A stretch of DNA of 64,000 bases from Gp6-AA40 sp963723495 (GTDB taxonomy: Bacteria; Acidobacteriota; Vicinamibacteria; Vicinamibacterales; UBA2999): contig CAVRQR010000009.1 in the NCBI GenBank assembly GCA_963723495.1, positions 620,001 to 684,000 on the forward strand, in the 5' to 3' direction. This document shows, in pieces, positions 1-8,200 of the stretch (its first letter is position 1; every line of letters starts with the position of its first letter). The position numbers and the translations under genes are program-made. The notes under the pieces were generated by a model. It was not told the DNA's origin, did not search any database, and saw nothing but the letters and a program-made list of their open reading frames with translations.

Positions 1-1
1 G

Positions 2-1261
2 GAGCCCGTGCCCGATCTACCGCCATTCCAGGGTGGTGCCGCCGGGTATGTTGCGTATGACTGGGGCCTGACGCTCGAGCGCCTGCCGGCGCCGCGATTC
101 GACGACCTGGGGCTGCCGGATCTGGTCATGGGCATTTACGACTGGGTAATCGCGTGGGATCACGCGTCGTCGCGGGCGTGGCTGATCTCGACCGGGATGC
201 CGGAGATGTCGGAGGGAGCGCGCCGCACACGGGCAGTGTCTCGCGCGGCACTGGTGAGACAACGAATTGAGAGGGCCGCGCCGGCGCACCTTGGGAGCCG
301 GATCCTCGGACTCTCGGACCAGACCCTCGGACCTTCGGACCGGACCCTCGCATCTCCGCACCTTCGCCCCGTCGCACCGTCGCATCCCGTCGATCCCCTG
401 TGGTGGCCCGGTTCGTTCAGGTTGAGATCGTCGTTCACGCGGGCGGGCTACCTCGACGCCGTTGCCCGGGTTCGCGAGTACATCTTCGCCGGCGATATTT
501 TTCAGGCGAACCTGTCGCAGCGGTTCGAGGCGCCTCTCGAGGAGTCGGCGTGGTCGTTCTACACGCGGCTCCGCGAACGCAATGCGGCGCCGTTTGCCGC
601 GTTTCTCGATTTTCCCGAAGCGGTCGTCGTGAGCGCCTCGCCGGAACGCTTCCTCCTCGTGGACAGCCACGGCCTGGTCGAGACGCGCCCGATCAAGGGG
701 ACGCGACCACGCGGTTTTGGCCCCGAGCACGACGCGGCGCTCGGGCAGGCACTCGCGGAGAGCGCGAAGGATCGCGCCGAGAACCTGATGATCGTCGATC
801 TGATGCGTAACGACCTGTCGCGCGTCTGCGCGCCGCACTCGGTTCGCGTGTCAGAGCTCTTCGCGCTCGAACGCTATGCCACCGTCTATCACCTGGTCTC
901 GACCGTCGTCGGAAAGCTTGGACCTGGCATGGACGCGATCGATCTGTTCCGCGCAGCGTTCCCAGGTGGATCGATCACCGGCGCTCCCAAGCTCAGGGCC
1001 ATGGAGATCATCGCGGAGCTCGAGCCCTCGAGACGTGGCGTCTACTGCGGGTCGATCGGCTACTGGAGCGTGACCGGCGAGTTCGATACCAGCATCGCCA
1101 TCAGGACGGCCGTACTTCAGGACGGCCGTGTCTACTTCAGTGCCGGCGGTGGCATCGTGGCCGACTCCGACCCGGAACAGGAGTACCGCGAAACGCTCGA
1201 CAAGGCGCGGGCGATGATCGATGCGCTCTCTACGGCACATTTGAGATTGGTCGATCTTTGA
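2..1261 (+). CDS. pabB: Aminodeoxychorismate synthase component I (partial, cut by left edge)
   Basis: This is the chorismate-binding subunit that turns chorismate and ammonia into 4-amino-4-deoxychorismate, the pABA precursor. The frame is open to the window edge, and the first in-frame GTG at 8 is probably internal because only about 417 residues of the family's usual 450-600 are present. Family signatures are clear: GDIFQANLSQRF, PIKGTRPRG, FPGGSITGAPKLRAMEI, FDTSIAIRTA and GGGIVADSDPEQEYRE near the C-terminus. Residues about 97-133 (nt 296-405) form a low-complexity stretch translated from iterated CTCGGACC words, placed between the N-terminal domain and the catalytic domain. pabA lies 3 kb downstream. 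A trpE reading is less likely given the PabB-like KGTRPRG context and the nearby pabA. Confidence 0.9.
   Translation, partial: EPVPDLPPFQGGAAGYVAYDWGLTLERLPAPRFDDLGLPDLVMGIYDWVIAWDHASSRAWLISTGMPEMSEGARRTRAVSRAALVRQRIERAAPAHLGSRILGLSDQTLGPSDRTLASPHLRPVAPSHPVDPLWWPGSFRLRSSFTRAGYLDAVARVREYIFAGDIFQANLSQRFEAPLEESAWSFYTRLRERNAAPFAAFLDFPEAVVVSASPERFLLVDSHGLVETRPIKGTRPRGFGPEHDAALGQALAESAKDRAENLMIVDLMRNDLSRVCAPHSVRVSELFALERYATVYHLVSTVVGKLGPGMDAIDLFRAAFPGGSITGAPKLRAMEIIAELEPSRRGVYCGSIGYWSVTGEFDTSIAIRTAVLQDGRVYFSAGGGIVADSDPEQEYRETLDKARAMIDALSTAHLRLVDL
305..352 (+). repeat. Iterated CTCGGACC word inside pabB
   Basis: The 8-mer family CTCGGACC/TTCGGACC recurs about every 15 bases, with variable joins, and is followed by similar CGCACC words to about 395. 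It is read in frame as a Leu/Ser/Asp-Pro-rich linker, so it behaves like an in-frame repeat insertion between two PabB domains. Confidence 0.7.
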
Positions 1262-1400
1262 TTGTTGATTCGTTGCTGATTGGCGATTGGTGATTGGCGA
1301 TTTATCGTTGATTCCGATTGATCGCGATTTCCAACAATTCTTCAATCAAGAATCAACAACCACCAACGAATCAAAGATCAAAGATCAACGATCAAGAATC
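1255..1400. repeat. Fold-back word repeat, family A (GATTG / CAATC)
   Basis: The left arm iterates GATTG, TGATT and GGCGATT words (1257-1325). The right arm iterates AATCAA and GATCAA words (1345-1398), which are complementary. The AT-rich block lies directly after the pabB stop and could fold into a long imperfect hairpin. Two further blocks lie at 2669-2727 and 4264-4326. Confidence 0.75.
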
Positions 1401-1409
1401 CGCAGTTGC

Positions 1410-2622
1410 TCATCGCAGCAGGTCCGCCGGCGGCGCGACGACTTTCAGGTGCAGTGCGCTCTCGCCGAGTCCGTCGAGCGACAGAGGCGCTGCTGATGAC
1501 CACAGACGCTGGAGCACATCGGGGTCCGTCCACGCTCTGTTTGGCAGTGACGTTACGGCGACGACGCGATAGTTGGCGATTGGCAGTCCATCGATCTCGT
1601 AGCCGCCCTGCGGTCGCGAGAATGTCGTGTGGATCGAGCTCGTGTTCGTCCATCGTGCGCGGTTGTCGGGAAAGATGATCACGAGCGCGTTCGACACCGG
1701 ACGCGCTGAGCGATCCGTCACCGTCCCCGTAAGCCGGCTGACGCGATCGGACAGCGTGATCTCCAGTCGCCGCTGGCCGCCCTGCGCCAGATCGAACGAC
1801 GCATCGGTGACGTCGACGCCGTCCAGCTGCGCCGATTTCACGAACCATCGCGGCGGCAACCCGCCGATCCCCAGATTCATCAGGCCCGTGCCGCTGCGCA
1901 TCAGGAATCTGCCGTTGCTTTCGACTTTCGTGGACCCGGCGCCGTGGAAACCGGCCGAACTGGTGCGCTGCACCGTATTGATCCGCAGTTCGGATGGATC
2001 GAAGGGCAGGGGGCGGCCATCGTCGCGCGACACCTGTCCCTCCAGCCATACCGAAGGACCCGCCACCAGGAGCAGGTCGGTCACGTCACCAGGTACGGTG
2101 ACGTCGTGTACCGCCGTGTTCCAGCTGCGTCCATCAACAGTGTCTGAGACGGTAAGCATGTAGCTGGACGCTGCCACGTTGTCGAAGCGGAACCTGCCGT
2201 CCGCTGTGGCGGTCGCCCTCCGCACTTCATCGACGCCCATAGGAAACGGGATCAGGTGGACCATTGCCGTGGCCAGCGAGGCGCCGTTGGGATCAACGAG
2301 CCGGCCGCTGACCACGCTCACCTTCGCGGTCATCAGCGCGAAATCAACGCCGGCAAGCTCCTGGCCGCTGGCGAGGGAGAGCGGTTGGGCGAACGAGATG
2401 TCGGTCGTCTCGGGGAAGAATGTTGCGGCGTATGAGCGTGACGCACCCTCCTTGCGCGTGGGCTCGATCGCCCGGGTCGGCGTACGCACGGACGTAATAC
2501 TTACCCGGCGTGACGTCGCCGAAACGAAACTCCCCGCGCTCCACCGTCTGTGCGAACGCAATCGGGATTGGTTGTGAGCCGCCAGGGAGATAGGTGTGAG
2601 CGTGGATCTTCGTCATTGTCAA
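1410..2622 (-). pseudogene. Carboxypeptidase-regulatory-like (Ig-like) protein, frameshifted fragment
   Basis: Two overlapping minus-strand frames together encode one protein of about 400 residues. Residues from 2622 read TVERGEFRFGDVTPGKYYV, and the sequence then continues in another frame from about 2490 with SYAATFFPETTDISFAQPL. The body shows repeated beta-sandwich modules of the carboxypeptidase regulatory type: VSGRLVDPNGASLATAMVHL, GRFRFDNVAASSYMLTV, LTGTVTDRSARPVSNALVII and GGYEIDGLPIANYRVVAV. Such proteins are usually secreted or surface attached. No signal peptide is seen upstream of 2622, so the 5' end looks lost as well as frameshifted. Function is unknown. The gene ends immediately next to the family A repeat. 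Confidence 0.7.
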
Positions 2623-2668
2623 CGAAGGTCTTCGTCAATCCAGAAATCATTGAAGATTTACCGATCTG

Positions 2669-2727
2669 TGATTGTTGATTCGTTGTTGATTGGCGATTGA
2701 CGATTGGTGATTTATTGTGTGATTGCG
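2669..2727. repeat. Word repeat, family A, upstream of the monooxygenase
   Basis: GATTGTTGATTCGTTGTTGA and following GCGATTG/GTGATTT words match the left arm of the block at 1257. It abuts the monooxygenase start at 2734. The opposite-orientation words occur just after the same gene at 4264-4326. Confidence 0.75.
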
Positions 2728-2733
2728 AAATCC

Positions 2734-4266
2734 ATGACTACAGAGATCCCGGTCCTTATCGTCGGTGGTGGCGCGGTGGGCTGCGTGCTCTCGATGGAGC
2801 TCGCCAGACGGGGCGTCGAGTATCGCTGCATCGATCGCATGCCGGGACCCGGTCGTGAATCGCGCGCGATCGCCCTGCACGCCCGCACCATCGAGCTGAT
2901 GGATCTCGTCGACAAGGATTTGAGCCGGCGCATGCTCGATCGCGACCTGTGGTGCCGCGGCTACGTGATGCACTTCCTCCGCGATGGCGAGCGGACCGAA
3001 GTGCGCCCGGGACTCGACTACACGGTCGTCGACTCCCGCTACAACTGCATCCTCTCGCACAATCAGAGCGAGACCGAGGGTTTCGTCCGCGACTACACCA
3101 ACTCGCGCTTCGGCCGCGGCATCGAGTACAACACGACGTTTCAGGACCTCACGCAGGATGCCAGCGGCATCACGGCGCGTGTGACCCATACCGATCGTGG
3201 CGACGAGGAGGAGCTGATCCGCTGCCAGTATCTGATTGCAGCCGATGGCATCAACTCGCGCGTGCGCCGCGGCCTCGGGTTGTCGGTAAAGGGCAAGGAC
3301 TACACCGGAAGCTTCTTCCAGAACCTCGACATCCATCTGCACGGCTTCACCGATTGGAAGGATCACTTCCACTACTGTGTGGGCACGGATCACTTCCTGA
3401 TGGTGGCGCCGCTGCCGGGTGGTCACTTCCGGCTGCTGCTCAGCGATCGCGGGGAAGCCGCCGACCCGAACCTGACGCCGCAGCAGGCATTCATGCGCCT
3501 GCTCGAACGCCACTACGACGGCATCACCATGGGTGAGGTCGTCTGGCATTCGAGGTGGGAAACGTGGGTTCGCCTCGCCGATACCTTCCGCGAGGGCAAC
3601 GTGTTCCTGGCTGGTGATTCCGCGCACGTCCATTCGACGACCGGCGGACAGGGGATGAACTGCTGCATGCAGGACGCATTCAACCTGGGATGGAAGCTCG
3701 CGCTGGTTCTGAAGGGACATGCCAGGCCGGAGCTGCTGGACACCTACGAGGCCGAGCGTCGTCCGGTCGCTGAACAGGTGATCTGGGCGGCGTCGTCGCT
3801 GCACGACATCTTCATGACGCACGGCAAGGACATCGCGCAGCGGAAGCAGACGATGTTCGAGTCCGGCTATACCGAGAAAGTCGTGAATTACTGTTCGGGT
3901 GTGTCCTACACATACCGCGATGTCATCCAGAAGCCTGGCCAGCTCAGTGACTTCGACGGTCCGACGATCGGCGATCGCGCACCCGACGTCGACTTCGAGG
4001 GCGGCGGCACGCTGTTCGATCGGCTCCGGCACGAATACTTCACACTGCTGGCCATGCCTGACGGCCGGAATGTCACCTCCGCAGTCGAACGCTTCGGATC
4101 GGTCGTGAAGGTAGAGATCCTTCCGCAATCGGAGGCGCTCTCGAAGCGCTACGGCGCGAGCGACGGCCGTCTGTTCCTCGTCCGACCGGACGGTTACATC
4201 GCGTTCAAGGCGAAAGTCGAAGAAGCCGGCCTTCTCGAGGCGCATCTGCGTACCTTGCTGATATGA
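2734..4266 (+). CDS. FAD-dependent aromatic monooxygenase (PheA/TfdB/UbiH-like)
   Basis: This is a flavoprotein of about 510 residues in the class A hydroxylase superfamily, which uses NAD(P)H and O2 to hydroxylate aromatic or polyketide-like substrates. The N-terminal Rossmann motif is VLIVGGGAVGCVLSMELAR. The second FAD motif GDSAHVHSTTGGQGMNCCMQ contains the GD and the PxGGxGMN-like segment with TTGGQGMN. It is followed by DAFNLGWKLALVLKG and the conserved YEAERRPVAEQV. The C-terminal thioredoxin-like extension (DRAPDVDFEGGGTLFDRL to the end) is typical of the phenol hydroxylase/MhpA group. I chose ATG 2734; upstream codons to 2704 come from the repeat. The gene stands alone between family A repeats. 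The substrate cannot be told from sequence. Confidence 0.85.
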   Translation: MTTEIPVLIVGGGAVGCVLSMELARRGVEYRCIDRMPGPGRESRAIALHARTIELMDLVDKDLSRRMLDRDLWCRGYVMHFLRDGERTEVRPGLDYTVVDSRYNCILSHNQSETEGFVRDYTNSRFGRGIEYNTTFQDLTQDASGITARVTHTDRGDEEELIRCQYLIAADGINSRVRRGLGLSVKGKDYTGSFFQNLDIHLHGFTDWKDHFHYCVGTDHFLMVAPLPGGHFRLLLSDRGEAADPNLTPQQAFMRLLERHYDGITMGEVVWHSRWETWVRLADTFREGNVFLAGDSAHVHSTTGGQGMNCCMQDAFNLGWKLALVLKGHARPELLDTYEAERRPVAEQVIWAASSLHDIFMTHGKDIAQRKQTMFESGYTEKVVNYCSGVSYTYRDVIQKPGQLSDFDGPTIGDRAPDVDFEGGGTLFDRLRHEYFTLLAMPDGRNVTSAVERFGSVVKVEILPQSEALSKRYGASDGRLFLVRPDGYIAFKAKVEEAGLLEAHLRTLLI

Positions 4267-4326
4267 ATCAGGGATTCAAACAATCAGCAGTCAACAAGTA
4301 ATCCATAATCAAGAATCAAAGATCGC
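4264..4326. repeat. Word repeat, family A, opposite orientation
   Basis: AATCAGGGATTCAAACAATC followed by AATCAAGAATCAAAGATCG words, the complement of the arm at 2669. It fills the whole gap between the monooxygenase stop and the pabA start, so the monooxygenase gene is bracketed by inverted copies. Confidence 0.7.
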
Positions 4327-4328
4327 CA

Positions 4329-5030
<702 letters not shown>

Positions 5031-5033
5031 CGC

Positions 5034-5582
5034 ATGCATCCCTGGCACGACACTTACGTCGACGACACCGTCGTCGACAAAGCCTTCCCGGTCATCGTCG
5101 AGATTCCGAACGGAAGCAAGAACAAGTACGAGCTGGACAAGGAGACCGGGCTGTTGCGGCTCGATCGCGTGCTCTACAGCGCGGTCCACTACCCGGCTGA
5201 CTACGGCTTCATCCCGCGTACGTTTTGCGACGATGGTGATCCGCTCGATGCGCTGGTGCTGGCGCAAGAGCCGGTCTATCCGCTCACCATCGTCTCGGCG
5301 CGTGCCATCGGGGTCATGCGCATGCGGGATGAGAAAGGCATCGACGACAAGATCGTTGCCGTCAGCGTGCACGATCCGGCCTACGCGCACATCCTCGACA
5401 AGGCGCAGCTGCCCGAGCACGTCCTGCGGGAGCTGCGCCGGTTCTTCGAGGACTACAAGGCGCTCGAAAACAAGCAGGTCGTGGTCGAGGATCTCCTCGG
5501 TCCCGCGGAGGCTGTCGACATCATCCGCAACGCGCTCGATTTCTACCGGCGCCTGCGGCGAGGCGAGGTGCTCAAAGCGTAG
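5034..5582 (+). CDS. ppa: Inorganic pyrophosphatase (family I)
   Basis: This is a cytoplasmic soluble pyrophosphatase that hydrolyses PPi to phosphate with Mg2+. Its 182 residues are typical. The active-site set is present: VEIPNGSKNKYELDKETG near the N-terminus, the HYPADYGFIPRTFCDDGDPLDALV signature around residues 45-67 with its metal-binding aspartates, then EKGIDDKIVAV and the helix with FFEDYKALENK. ATG 5034 follows the pabA stop by 3 bases. Beta-RFAP synthase, encoded 4 kb downstream, releases PPi, so pyrophosphate removal is a sensible neighbour, though this is inference. Confidence 0.95.
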   Translation: MHPWHDTYVDDTVVDKAFPVIVEIPNGSKNKYELDKETGLLRLDRVLYSAVHYPADYGFIPRTFCDDGDPLDALVLAQEPVYPLTIVSARAIGVMRMRDEKGIDDKIVAVSVHDPAYAHILDKAQLPEHVLRELRRFFEDYKALENKQVVVEDLLGPAEAVDIIRNALDFYRRLRRGEVLKA

Positions 5583-5627
5583 TGATACGTGTGTTCACAC
5601 TTCAGGGTTCTCGCTTCTGAGTTCGTG

Positions 5628-5656
5628 TTCAGGTTCAGGTTCGGTTCGGCGTTCGC
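5628..5656. repeat. Short GGTTC word stutter
   Basis: GTTCAGGTTCAGGTTCGGTT iterates a 6-base word after ppa. It resembles the GGTTCCAGGTTC stutter at 55041-55077. The gap 5583-5692 shows nothing else I can interpret. Confidence 0.5.
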
Positions 5657-5692
5657 TAGGAGCGACTGGTTGTTAGTTGCTGCGTTGGGACT

Positions 5693-6114
5693 TTAGCCCC
5701 GGCGTGAGCCACAGTTTGCGATCACGGTGCCGATCACGATCATTGCGACCAGCTCGAGGCCGAGTTGTTTCACAACGAGCAGCCCTGGCCACGGTTGCTG
5801 CGCGTACCAGATCACCCAGAGCGGCACCTGCGACATCAGCCAGCCCACGATGCCGAGCGTCAGCCCGCGCGTGAGGAGCGAACCCTCGAGGCGCAGGCGG
5901 GCGTGAAACCACACCATCGTCGCCGTGTAGGCCAGGTGCGCCACGGGCAGGAAGATCATCTGCCATGGTAGCTGATCGCCGCCGGCGAGCGCAACAGCGT
6001 TCCTTCGAACGGCTCGTAGTCGGCGGACAGAATGAAGCCATGTATCGCCACGGCGAGGACCTGCGATACGACAAACGCCGCGGCGACCGTCAATGCTGCG
6101 CGTGCAGCGCTCAT
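5693..6114 (-). CDS. Small four-helix membrane protein, frame broken
   Basis: ATG at 6114 is preceded by a good GAGGAG site and opens MSAARAALTVAAAFVVSQV, a first membrane segment. The frame changes near 5975 to LPWQMIFLPVAHLAYTATMV, and two or three further hydrophobic helices follow (GLTLGIVGWLMSQVPLWVIW and KQLGLELVAMIVIGTVIANC). Joined, the product is about 140 residues with about four membrane helices and the C-terminal CGSRRG. I do not recognise the family. A one-base indel in a GGCGGCG run explains the break. It points away from the VOC gene at 6144-6509 only by a short gap, so both minus-strand genes may share a message. Confidence 0.6.
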
Positions 6115-6143
6115 GAAGGGCTCCTCGGAGTTGGACGTGATGC

Positions 6144-6509
6144 TCACGCCCGGGACGAGAGCACGAACTGATTGCCGTCGGGGTCTCTCATGATCGCGAA
6201 CGTGCCCCAAGGTTGTTCCTGGGGCGGCGAATCGAATTCGACGCCGCGCGCCTTCAGTTCATCGTAGGTTTTCTGGACGTTGTCACAGGCGAGCGCGCCA
6301 TTGAAAGGCGAGCCGGGAGATGCCCCCTTGTCACTCCTGAACAGAACGAACCTCGTCTCGGCGTTGCCGATGCGGAGCTCGATCCATCGTTGCGTGCCGT
6401 CGAATGGCTGGTCGGTCACCAGCTTGAATCCGAGCTTCTCGGTGTAGAACGCGAGAGCGCGATCCTGATCTGTCGTCGGGATGCTGACGAATTTCACGTG
6501 CACGATCAT
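6144..6509 (-). CDS. VOC superfamily (glyoxalase/bleomycin-resistance-like) protein
   Basis: A 121-residue single-domain vicinal oxygen chelate protein. It begins MIVHVKFVSIPTTDQDRALA, the classical start of these beta-alpha-beta-beta-beta folds. It has FYTEKLGFKLVTDQPFDG in the first half and ends WGTFAIMRDPDGNQFVLSSRA, with the DPDGN turn and a usual metal-ligand region. Members include glyoxalase I, fosfomycin resistance proteins and many unassigned enzymes, and nothing here identifies a substrate. Two small minus-strand genes lie together, followed by the divergent HTH gene at 6579. Confidence 0.85.
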   Translation of the reverse strand: MIVHVKFVSIPTTDQDRALAFYTEKLGFKLVTDQPFDGTQRWIELRIGNAETRFVLFRSDKGASPGSPFNGALACDNVQKTYDELKARGVEFDSPPQEQPWGTFAIMRDPDGNQFVLSSRA

Positions 6510-6563
6510 GGCCGGATGCTACACATCGCGCCGAGACGCTGTAAAGCGGGAAGAATTACCACT

Positions 6564-6580
6564 ATAGTGTTTAACACTAT
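6564..6580. promoter_or_regulatory. Perfect 17-bp palindrome over the HTH start codon (candidate operator)
   Basis: ATAGTGTT-T-AACACTAT has perfect 8-base arms around one base and ends in the first two bases of the HTH gene's ATG. It is an AT-rich island in GC-rich DNA, 54 bp from the divergent VOC start at 6509. A dimeric repressor bound here would block both transcription and initiation, so autoregulation by the HTH protein is the obvious hypothesis. Confidence 0.65.
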
Positions 6581-6884
6581 GCCAGCGCGCGTCACGCTCG
6601 ATCCGTACATCCTCGACTCGCTGATGCCGGATCTGGTTGGTCACGATCGACAGCCGTCCGCGTTTCTCGTGTATCTGTACTTGTATCGCCACGCCAACGG
6701 CCGTGTCGCGCGCGTGGCCACCGCCAGCTTGCAGCAAATGGCCTCCGACACCGGTCTCTCGAAGAGCGCCGTTCAGCAGGCGATTCGAACGTTGAAGCGG
6801 CGCCGGCTCGTGCACTCGCGACAGAGCTCGCCCACGTCGGCACCGGAGTACGTGGTGGCGACCCCCTGGGTGCGCTCGCGATGA
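6579..6884 (+). CDS. Small helix-turn-helix regulator (about 101 aa)
   Basis: A short DNA-binding protein. The core reads ASLQQMASDTGLSKSAVQQA then IRTLKRRRLVH, a winged-helix/HTH pattern in which LSKSAVQQAIRTLKRR is the recognition helix. The N-terminal FLVYLYLYRHANG segment resembles the replication-initiator/GntR-like winged-helix lead. ATG 6579 is chosen because it lies at the end of the palindrome and gives a compact domain; there is no strong ribosome site. Its stop overlaps the DUF447 start by ATGA, so the two are translationally coupled. Likely role: autoregulated control of the downstream DUF447 gene and perhaps of the pterin genes beyond. Confidence 0.7.
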   Translation: MPARVTLDPYILDSLMPDLVGHDRQPSAFLVYLYLYRHANGRVARVATASLQQMASDTGLSKSAVQQAIRTLKRRRLVHSRQSSPTSAPEYVVATPWVRSR

Positions 6885-7432
6885 TTGTCGAGAGCATCGT
6901 GACAACGCTCGATGCGGACGGGCGGGTGAATTGCGCGCCGATGGGCGTCGAGTGGGGCGACGAGATCATCGTGCTGAAGCCGTTCCTCGATACCGCCACC
7001 TATCGCAACGTCGTGGCCACTGAGGCGGCGGTCGTGAATCTCATCGACGACGCGCGGGTGTTCGCGCGCGCGGCGATTTCCAATCCCGAGTATCCGACCA
7101 GGCCGGCAGTCACGGTGCGCGGCGTGGTGCTGACGAACGGCTGCTCCTGGCGCGAGTTGAAGGTCCGATCGATCGACAGTACGCCGCCACGGTCGCGCAT
7201 CGAGATGACGGTGGTGCATCGCGGTGTGACGCGCGAGTTCATTGGCTTCAATCGCGCGCGGCACGCCGTGCTCGAAGCGGCGATCTATGCCACCCGGTTG
7301 CACCTGCTCTCGCGCGAGTTCATCGACAGCGAGATGGCCCGTCTTCAGGTCATCGTGGACAAGACGGCCGGACCGGACGAGCAGGAAGCGATGGCGCTAC
7401 TGGCCGAGCACATTCGCTCCCGGCGGGCCTGA
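6881..7432 (+). CDS. DUF447 family protein (flavin-reductase-like split barrel)
   Basis: A 183-residue protein matching the DUF447 pattern: MIVESIVTTLDADGRVNCAP at the start, then MGVEWGDEIIVLKPFLDTAT, YRNVVATEAAVVNLIDDARV and the C-terminal FNRARHAVLEAAIYATRLHL. The fold is expected to be an FMN-binding split barrel. From memory, DUF447 is common in methanogens and in methylotroph gene clusters for tetrahydromethanopterin, where its exact step is not settled. Here it is coupled to the HTH gene and lies about 2 kb upstream of beta-RFAP synthase, consistent with that association. Assignment to the family is fairly firm; the biochemical role is not known. Confidence 0.75.
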   Translation: MIVESIVTTLDADGRVNCAPMGVEWGDEIIVLKPFLDTATYRNVVATEAAVVNLIDDARVFARAAISNPEYPTRPAVTVRGVVLTNGCSWRELKVRSIDSTPPRSRIEMTVVHRGVTREFIGFNRARHAVLEAAIYATRLHLLSREFIDSEMARLQVIVDKTAGPDEQEAMALLAEHIRSRRA

Positions 7433-7433
7433 C

Positions 7434-8144
7434 TCAGCGCAACTCGACCCGGCCGCGCGGGCTGTCGATCGTCGCGATGATGGCGGGCGCGGGACCCTTC
7501 TGCACGCGCAGGCCAAGCCCAAGGGCGTCCAGCATCTTCTGCACGCGGTCCGCGTCCGGATGTTCCGCGCGCACATCGACCAGCGTCGCGCCGCGAGCGG
7601 CAGTCGCGGATGGATGTGGCGACGTGCCCCAGTCGATCAGGAAGGGCACGATGCGATCCGCCACCACGGTGTTGGGATCCGTATAACGCCACGCCAGCAC
7701 GACGCCGTCGGGCCGGCGCCGGCTTCCGGGAATCACGGCTCCGAGCGTCACACCTTGCTCTGCCGCCGCTCGAGTGACCTGTTCGAGTTCCGTTCCCTTG
7801 GCGACCCAGGTCACGATGCGCGGTGCCTTGAGGTCGTCGATGCCAAAGCGGAGAGGGCCTGGCGGTTTGGACTGTTCTGGATCCGGTCCGATGATTTCCA
7901 GGTAACTCGATGGCCCGAGCGCAACGAGGGCGTTGCGAGTGCCGAGGCCCGGATGTTGCCCGCCTGGTGTCGCTCTGACGCCAAGGAGCTTGTCGATGGC
8001 CGCGATGCCAACGCCGAGATCGGGCGTGGCGTACACCAGATGGTCGAGGCGCGACAGCAGCGGTGTCGCAGGCGCCTGTTGTGCGCGACCGCTGCTGATC
8101 GATGTGAAAACGAGGAGCGCGAGCAACGCGGACCGCAGAGCCAT
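7434..8144 (-). CDS. Secreted glyoxalase-like (VOC, Glyoxalase_3 type) protein
   Basis: A 236-residue protein with a signal peptide (MALRSALLALLVFTSISSGR, cleavage after AQQA) followed by LLSRLDHLVYATPDLGVGIA, the typical entry to a two-domain VOC fold. Further family features are YLEIIGPDPEQSKPPGP and GVTLGAVIPGSRRRPDG with VLAWRYTDP. The C-terminal half RLVDVRAEHPDADRV-type segment repeats the module. It likely acts outside the cytoplasm, with substrate unknown. It is convergent with the DUF447 gene (stops 2 bases apart) and divergent from the amidohydrolase. Confidence 0.8.
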   Translation of the reverse strand: MALRSALLALLVFTSISSGRAQQAPATPLLSRLDHLVYATPDLGVGIAAIDKLLGVRATPGGQHPGLGTRNALVALGPSSYLEIIGPDPEQSKPPGPLRFGIDDLKAPRIVTWVAKGTELEQVTRAAAEQGVTLGAVIPGSRRRPDGVVLAWRYTDPNTVVADRIVPFLIDWGTSPHPSATAARGATLVDVRAEHPDADRVQKMLDALGLGLRVQKGPAPAIIATIDSPRGRVELR

Positions 8145-8188
8145 GCGAAGGAAGTCTACCGCCGACCGCCTCGTACTCGCCTCCTAGC

Positions 8189-8194
8189 TATAAT
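8189..8194 (+). promoter_or_regulatory. TATAAT -10 element giving a leaderless or near-leaderless transcript
   Basis: TATAATTCGCGC ends exactly at the ATG at 8201. A normal -10 to +1 distance puts transcription start at or within a few bases of the start codon. No clear -35 is seen. The same TATAATTC(C/G)(C) string occurs before 47859 and before 35577 on the minus strand. Confidence 0.55.
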
Positions 8195-8200
8195 TCGCGC

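Noticed and set aside
2647..4245. A 532-codon minus-strand frame opposite the monooxygenase
   Set aside because: It mirrors a well-conserved plus-strand flavoprotein and includes repeat sequence at its end.
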